From: a virus
IMG/VR virus record: IMGVR_UViG_3300037247_001380
Coordinates: 1-39,089 of that record
Direction: 5' to 3' (one strand)
DNA length: 39,089 nt
Shown here piece after piece: positions 35,874 through 39,089 of this stretch. The position numbers and the translations under genes were made by a program. The stretch's first letter is position 1; every line of letters begins with the position of its first letter. The notes beneath the pieces were generated by a model that saw nothing but the letters and a program-made list of their open reading frames with translations, had not been told where the DNA came from and searched no databases.

Positions 35874-36524
35874 CTAGCCGAACCAATCGCCCCAACCGTA
35901 AACGTGGTCTTCAACCCAGCACACGGTCTTGGGCGAGCCCAGCCGGTAGCGGGCCAGCTTCTTGAAGCGCTTGTACTCTTCGCGGGTGTCGCGGCATATC
36001 TCGCTCCAGATGTCGCCGTACACCGCGTCGAAGGTGCCCCGGATGAAGAGCTTGTCCATCTCCCAGGCGTCACCCACCTTCAGGTGCCAGTTGGCCCCCT
36101 TGACGTATGACCACACGGCTGTGACCACGGCAGGGTTCAGCTCCAGCACCGTCACCCGCTGGTACTTCTTCTCCACCAGCTGGGGGAAGACGCCCAGCCC
36201 CAGGCCGACCACCAGGATGTGGGCCCCGCCGGGGAGCTTCGCCACGTCCATCCGGGCCAGCTGCACTTCCTGGGGGCTGTCGCTCATCCAGGTGCTGCGG
36301 TCGCCGTCCTGGTCGATGATGAGCCGGTGGATTTCGTGGGGGCCCTGCCGGAAGCTGTGGAAGTAGGTGGGGCAGCTCACCGTCAGGGTGTTGACTTCCA
36401 CGGTGCCGAAGCTCCCGTGGCCCACCTTCAAGTCCGGGGGCAGCCTGAGCCCCGACTTCACCACCGGCAGGTCGTCGTACTTGCCGCTCTCACGAGCGAA
36501 GCGGGCCAGGATGCTGGCGTACAT
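35874..36524 (-). CDS. Spermidine-synthase-like methyltransferase-fold protein, 216 aa
   Basis: The ATG at 36524 shares a base with the upstream stop. ILVVGLGLGVFPQ (103-115) is the nucleotide loop (GxGxG) and VTVLELNPAVV (124-134) the acidic second motif of the Rossmann-like fold that binds S-adenosylmethionine. TFDAVYGDIW (about 164-173) resembles the catalytic stretch of the polyamine-synthase branch. The N-terminal beta region (FGTVEVNTLTVSCPTYFHSF) also fits that branch. Whether it makes polyamines or methylates something is unknown. Confidence 0.7.
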   Translation of the reverse strand: MYASILARFARESGKYDDLPVVKSGLRLPPDLKVGHGSFGTVEVNTLTVSCPTYFHSFRQGPHEIHRLIIDQDGDRSTWMSDSPQEVQLARMDVAKLPGGAHILVVGLGLGVFPQLVEKKYQRVTVLELNPAVVTAVWSYVKGANWHLKVGDAWEMDKLFIRGTFDAVYGDIWSEICRDTREEYKRFKKLARYRLGSPKTVCWVEDHVYGWGDWFG

Positions 36525-37027
36525 CAGTACATCCCCGGAAAGTCGACGCTCTCTACCTCACTGAGAGCGCTGGACAGCTCACCGCCGAGCTGCTGCAAGC
36601 TCCCCACGTCCAGGTCGTGGTCGGCCAGATTTTCTTCCAGCTCTTCGTCGTCCGCGTCCAGGTTCTCCAGGTAGTCAGCCGCCGCCCCCATCGGGGCCAG
36701 GGCGTTGGCCAGCGTCATGTGGCGGGGCGTGCCCTTCCGCCCGTAGGGCCGCATCTCGGTGAAGGTCACCTTCGCATCGGCGATGCTGTCGATTTCGTCG
36801 ACGACGTTGTGGATGTCGCTCACCGCCACTTCGACCGCCTGGTGGCCTTCTTCCAGGGCGTCGGCGCACTCGCCCACTTCCTCAGACTTCGTCGGAAAGC
36901 TCTCTGCGGTGTTGTCGCTCCACTCCCGCATCTCACCCCCCAGCTCTTCGATGTCCCCGGCGTAGTCCAGGGCATCCCTCAGGGGCAGCTCCTTCGTCTC
37001 GGTCTTCCACTGTTTGCCTCTTGCCAT
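36524..37027 (-). CDS. Coiled-coil protein, 167 aa
   Basis: The ATG at 37027 (MARGKQWKTETKELPLRD) has GGAAGGGAAGGCGAG before it. The protein is acidic and helical (YAGDIEELGGEMREWSDNTA, CADALEEGHQAVEVAVSDIH, ADYLENLDADDEELEENLAD), with a short basic segment (MRPYGRKGTPRHMTL) in the middle. It looks like a dimeric coiled coil. Its stop is coupled to the methyltransferase-fold gene. No family is recognised. Confidence 0.7.
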   Translation of the reverse strand: MARGKQWKTETKELPLRDALDYAGDIEELGGEMREWSDNTAESFPTKSEEVGECADALEEGHQAVEVAVSDIHNVVDEIDSIADAKVTFTEMRPYGRKGTPRHMTLANALAPMGAAADYLENLDADDEELEENLADHDLDVGSLQQLGGELSSALSEVESVDFPGMY

Positions 37028-37084
37028 CTCGCCTTCCCTTCCGGCGGCGGTAGGGCCAGGACGGCCCGGCCCCATCCGTCACCA

Positions 37085-37444
37085 CTAGCCGAACAGCGGC
37101 GGGTCGCCGTCCAGCGTCATACCGTTCCCGGCTCCCGCTAGGCTCTTCTGCTCCAGGCTGGCCCGCTGCCACGCTATGGCGAAGCGATTGCATCCTGGGC
37201 ACTTGTCAGGCACCATCCGGGTGATGCCGTGCTCCGGGCACGGCACCGCCTGGTCAGGTATCGACACGTCGGGCCGCCCCTGAGCTTCAAGCCGGGCCGC
37301 GTCAGCCCGCCAGTGTCGCTCATCAGACGCCAGCTGCGGTATCGAGCGCCGCCAGCGCCGTAGGGCCTGCTCGGCATCGTTGCACGCCACGGCCAGCTTC
37401 CGCGTGTCAGGCGGCAGCTGGCGCAGCGTCTTCTTCTGGAACAT
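37085..37444 (-). CDS. Zinc-ribbon protein, 119 aa
   Basis: The ATG at 37444 (MFQKKTLRQLPPDTRKLAVA) has GAAAGGGGGAAGCC before it, which excludes a longer form. The first half is basic and helical (CNDAEQALRRWRRSIPQLAS). CPEHGITRMVPDKCPGCNRF (about 71-90) is a zinc ribbon with CPxH and CPGC. The gene follows the first 103-nt intercistronic element. No family is recognised. Confidence 0.7.
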   Translation of the reverse strand: MFQKKTLRQLPPDTRKLAVACNDAEQALRRWRRSIPQLASDERHWRADAARLEAQGRPDVSIPDQAVPCPEHGITRMVPDKCPGCNRFAIAWQRASLEQKSLAGAGNGMTLDGDPPLFG

Positions 37445-37470
37445 AGGCTTCCCCCTTTCAGGGCTCCATA

Positions 37471-37573
37471 AACCGACCGGGGCGGGGGCCATCAGGCTGC
37501 ATGAAGCGACACGTCATCACACGGCGCAAAGCACTCCTTTCCAGAAGTCCCGATGGCCCCCACGCTGGGGGGT
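37471..37573 (-). repeat. 103-nt intercistronic element, copy 1
   Basis: It starts (plus strand) AACCGACCGGGGCGGGGGCC and ends GATGGCCCCCACGCTGGGGG plus GTC. The arms GGGGGCCATC (37484-37493) and GATGGCCCCC (37552-37561) are inverted, and CCCCCACGCTGGGGG can form a second hairpin. It fills the gap between two early genes from the stop codon to the ribosome binding site. Confidence 0.75.
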
Positions 37574-38446
37574 CTAGTCGTCTTCGTCCAGCCCCAGGTC
37601 GTCGGCGGTGGGCTTGTGGTCTCCCCACCACTCCCTGAAGGCCGTCATCCGCCGGTCGTCCTTCTCTTCGCAGGCGTCACCGGCGGCGATGTCCAGATGG
37701 GGCTCCACGGCGCCGGTGATTAGCTCCCCGGCGGTGTCGTCGTCCAGCGCTTCCCACTGGTAGGTGCCGGGCCGCTCCGGGTTCTCAGCGATGTTGTAGG
37801 TGTCCTCATCACCGGGGTTCAGCCCAGCCCGTTCGTACTCGAAATCCTTGAAGGCCCCCACTGGCAGCCACTCTTCGATGTCCCGCCGGGCTGACTCAGG
37901 GATGAGCAGCCCCTTATCGTCCAGATCGCCGAAGTAGACCATCCGCAGCGGCTTGTCGTAGCGCCGGTGGGCCCAGCCGAACAGCTCCGCTATCTTCCAC
38001 TTTGCCGGTATGCTGACGTCACCGCCGAACGCCACCTGCGGCACCCAGGCCGGAAGGTAGTGGTCGAACTGTGACGCCATCGCCTTCGCCTCGAAACAGA
38101 CCACCACATAGCTGGGTTGCGCCTGCCAGCGGTCAACGTAGCTGAAGACCTGGCTGCTGGCCACGGCCTTCAGCCACTCTGCCAGGTCTTGATAGCCGTG
38201 GCCCACGCCGTCCACCGCCCGCGTCTCATCCGCCAGGGTGTCGGGCCGCCAGTCCTTCCAGAACGACTTGCGGGCCTTCGACAGCAGGCTGATGACCTTC
38301 TTATAGTCGGCCTTCGTCGACACCCAGCTGTCCTGAAGCAGCCGGTAGAAGAGCCACCTGGCGCTGACCTGGTAGGGGACGCTCTGCACGAAGCCGTAGG
38401 CCGCGTCCAGCAGGGCGGCGGCCTGGGGCCTGGGGTTGTAGTCCAT
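37574..38446 (-). CDS. Top6A/Spo11-like TOPRIM protein, 290 aa
   Basis: The winged-helix half holds SARWLFYRLLQDS (28-40) with Tyr34 at the place of the cleaving Tyr of Spo11 and Top6A, followed by KADYKKVISLLSKARKSFWK. The TOPRIM half has VVVCFEAKAMASQF with Glu119 and RMVYFGDLDDKGLLIPES with Asp174 and Asp176, the E...DxD that binds magnesium. The order is that of phage and plasmid Top6A relatives without a B subunit (sometimes called Mini-A). It may cut or nick DNA during replication or recombination. No ATPase partner is seen nearby. The C-terminal 80 residues are acidic and family-variable. Confidence 0.75.
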   Translation of the reverse strand: MDYNPRPQAAALLDAAYGFVQSVPYQVSARWLFYRLLQDSWVSTKADYKKVISLLSKARKSFWKDWRPDTLADETRAVDGVGHGYQDLAEWLKAVASSQVFSYVDRWQAQPSYVVVCFEAKAMASQFDHYLPAWVPQVAFGGDVSIPAKWKIAELFGWAHRRYDKPLRMVYFGDLDDKGLLIPESARRDIEEWLPVGAFKDFEYERAGLNPGDEDTYNIAENPERPGTYQWEALDDDTAGELITGAVEPHLDIAAGDACEEKDDRRMTAFREWWGDHKPTADDLGLDEDD

Positions 38447-38447
38447 C

Positions 38448-38801
38448 TCAGTCGCCCGCCTGGTAGTCCGCCGCCACGTCGATATTGGTATCGCTGATTT
38501 CGACCCGCACCGGCGTCAAGTTATCCAAGCCGAACAGCGCCGCCCTTAGCTCTTCCGGGCTGCCCCGCATTGAGCCCATGAAATCCCCTATCGACTTTCT
38601 GGGCGTGGCGATTAGATGCCGGATCACATCGGCTCCGCTGCCGGTCATGGCGAAGAAGACATTGTAGACCTTCTTCGTATTCTTGCTGGGCTCAGCCACG
38701 ATGGCCGTCGCCCGAATGTAGTGGCGATCGCTCTCACCGCCACCGCCGTCCCCCCGGATGGCCACCAGGGTGATGGCCCTCTTCAGACTGATGAGAAGCA
38801 T
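38448..38801 (-). CDS. Hypothetical protein, 117 aa
   Basis: The ATG at 38801 has GAAAGGGGGAAGCAG before it. The protein is an alpha-beta mix: LISLKRAITLVAIRGDGGGG, then RATAIVAEPSKNTKKVYNVF, FAMTGSGADVIRHLIATPRK and LTPVRVEISDTNIDVAADYQ. The middle (GSGADVIRHLIATPRKSIGD) may form a helix that binds nucleic acid. No family is recognised. It ends one base before the TOPRIM gene, so they are made together. Confidence 0.65.
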   Translation of the reverse strand: MLLISLKRAITLVAIRGDGGGGESDRHYIRATAIVAEPSKNTKKVYNVFFAMTGSGADVIRHLIATPRKSIGDFMGSMRGSPEELRAALFGLDNLTPVRVEISDTNIDVAADYQAGD

Positions 38802-38843
38802 CTGCTTCCCCCTTTCGTTGCTAACCCGGCTCCCGCCGGGGAT

Positions 38844-38946
38844 AACCGACCAGGGCGGGGGCCATCCGAGTGGGTTTCACTCCCGCGTCTCAGCAGCACG
38901 CCCTTCGGCATGATAGTGACCCGGATGGCCCCCACGCTGGGGGGTC
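38844..38946 (-). repeat. 103-nt intercistronic element, copy 2
   Basis: It has the same length and ends as copy 1 but a different middle. The 12-base arms GGGGGCCATCCG (38857-38868) and CGGATGGCCCCC (38922-38933) pair perfectly. It lies between the stop of the junction-spanning gene (38949) and the ribosome binding site of the gene at 38801. Confidence 0.75.
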
Positions 38947-38948
38947 GT

Positions 38949-39089
38949 CTACTTATCCAGCCCAGCCGCGCTGAGCCACCCGTCACGGGCCCGTGATGCA
39001 ATCACCAGGGCCGTGAAGGGATTAGGCGGCTGCGGGCTGACTAGGTGGGCCAGCGTGACCCACTGAGCGGCGTGGTAGCCGAACATCAG
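38949..39089 (-). CDS. Hypothetical protein, C-terminal part of junction-spanning gene
   Basis: The segment reads in frame from the right edge to TAG 38951-38949, ending VIASRARDGWLSAAGLDK. It is the 3' part of the 74-residue gene that starts at 211 on the left of the window. Because 38963-39089 repeats 1-127, part of this coding sequence appears twice in the window. Confidence 0.7.
   Translation of the reverse strand: MMFGYHAAQWVTLAHLVSPQPPNPFTALVIASRARDGWLSAAGLDK
38963..39089. repeat. Direct terminal repeat, right copy
   Basis: Exact copy of bases 1-127. Joining base 38962 to base 1 closes the genome and restores one reading frame across the join. Confidence 0.95.

Noticed and set aside
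1-39089. tRNA genes, CRISPR array, integrase or attachment sites
   Set aside because: No cloverleaf, no regularly spaced repeats and no recombinase motifs were seen on either strand. Absence is by eye only.

Overview
The window is one essentially complete genome of a tailed, siphovirus-type dsDNA bacteriophage. The first 127 bases are repeated exactly at the right end (38963-39089), so the sequence closes into a circle of 38,962 bp, and one gene can only be read by joining the two ends. Every gene I can support lies on the minus strand, so transcription runs from high to low coordinates and crosses the junction. The DNA is visibly GC-rich. GTG, ATG and TTG starts with AAAGGGGGA/GGAAGG-type ribosome binding sites and TTGACA -35 boxes point to a bacterial host. 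An environmental Chloroflexota- or Actinobacteriota-like host is only a guess. I found no integrase, excisionase, repressor of known family, DNA polymerase, tRNA or CRISPR array.

Layout in order of transcription. (1) A control region without genes (about 1799-2409) carries a TTGACA/TACCTT promoter and a structured leader. It drives an early operon of small genes at 1798-1, through the junction, and on through 38801-33600. This operon contains a TOPRIM protein of the Top6A/Spo11 type, a coiled-coil protein, a spermidine-synthase-like methyltransferase and several zinc-ribbon proteins, and ends at an intrinsic terminator at 33541-33568. (2) A second cluster (33333-25895) is very compact. More than ten genes are tiny Cys/His zinc-binding proteins, mixed with a possible small terminase, winged-helix proteins, a C5-cytosine methyltransferase with a second gene nested in another frame, and an amidase endolysin. 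(3) An extended -10 promoter (25783-25791) precedes the virion module: large terminase, small membrane proteins, portal-MuF fusion, prohead protease, HK97 capsid, head-tail connectors, tail tube, G/GT tail chaperones made by a -1 frameshift, tape measure, baseplate and fibre proteins, and holin-like membrane proteins (25726-5137). (4) A second TTGACA promoter (5095-5123), set in a 207-base inverted-repeat region, drives a DNA-metabolism operon (4929-2410): zinc ribbon, SSB-like protein with two EEIPF tails, winged-helix protein and a RusA resolvase fused to a helix-turn-helix region.

Genes are packed by start/stop overlaps. More than 25 junctions share four bases of the form NTGA (ATGA, GTGA, TTGA and once CTGA), and several others share one base as TGATG. 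These overlaps fix many starts and expose very small genes of 33-60 residues that would otherwise be missed. The most unusual points are the cytosine methyltransferase overprinted by a second recognisable protein, the large set of zinc-ribbon mini-proteins, the Top6A/Spo11-like protein in a phage without a visible polymerase, repeated 103-nt intercistronic elements, and -10 boxes set inside dyads.
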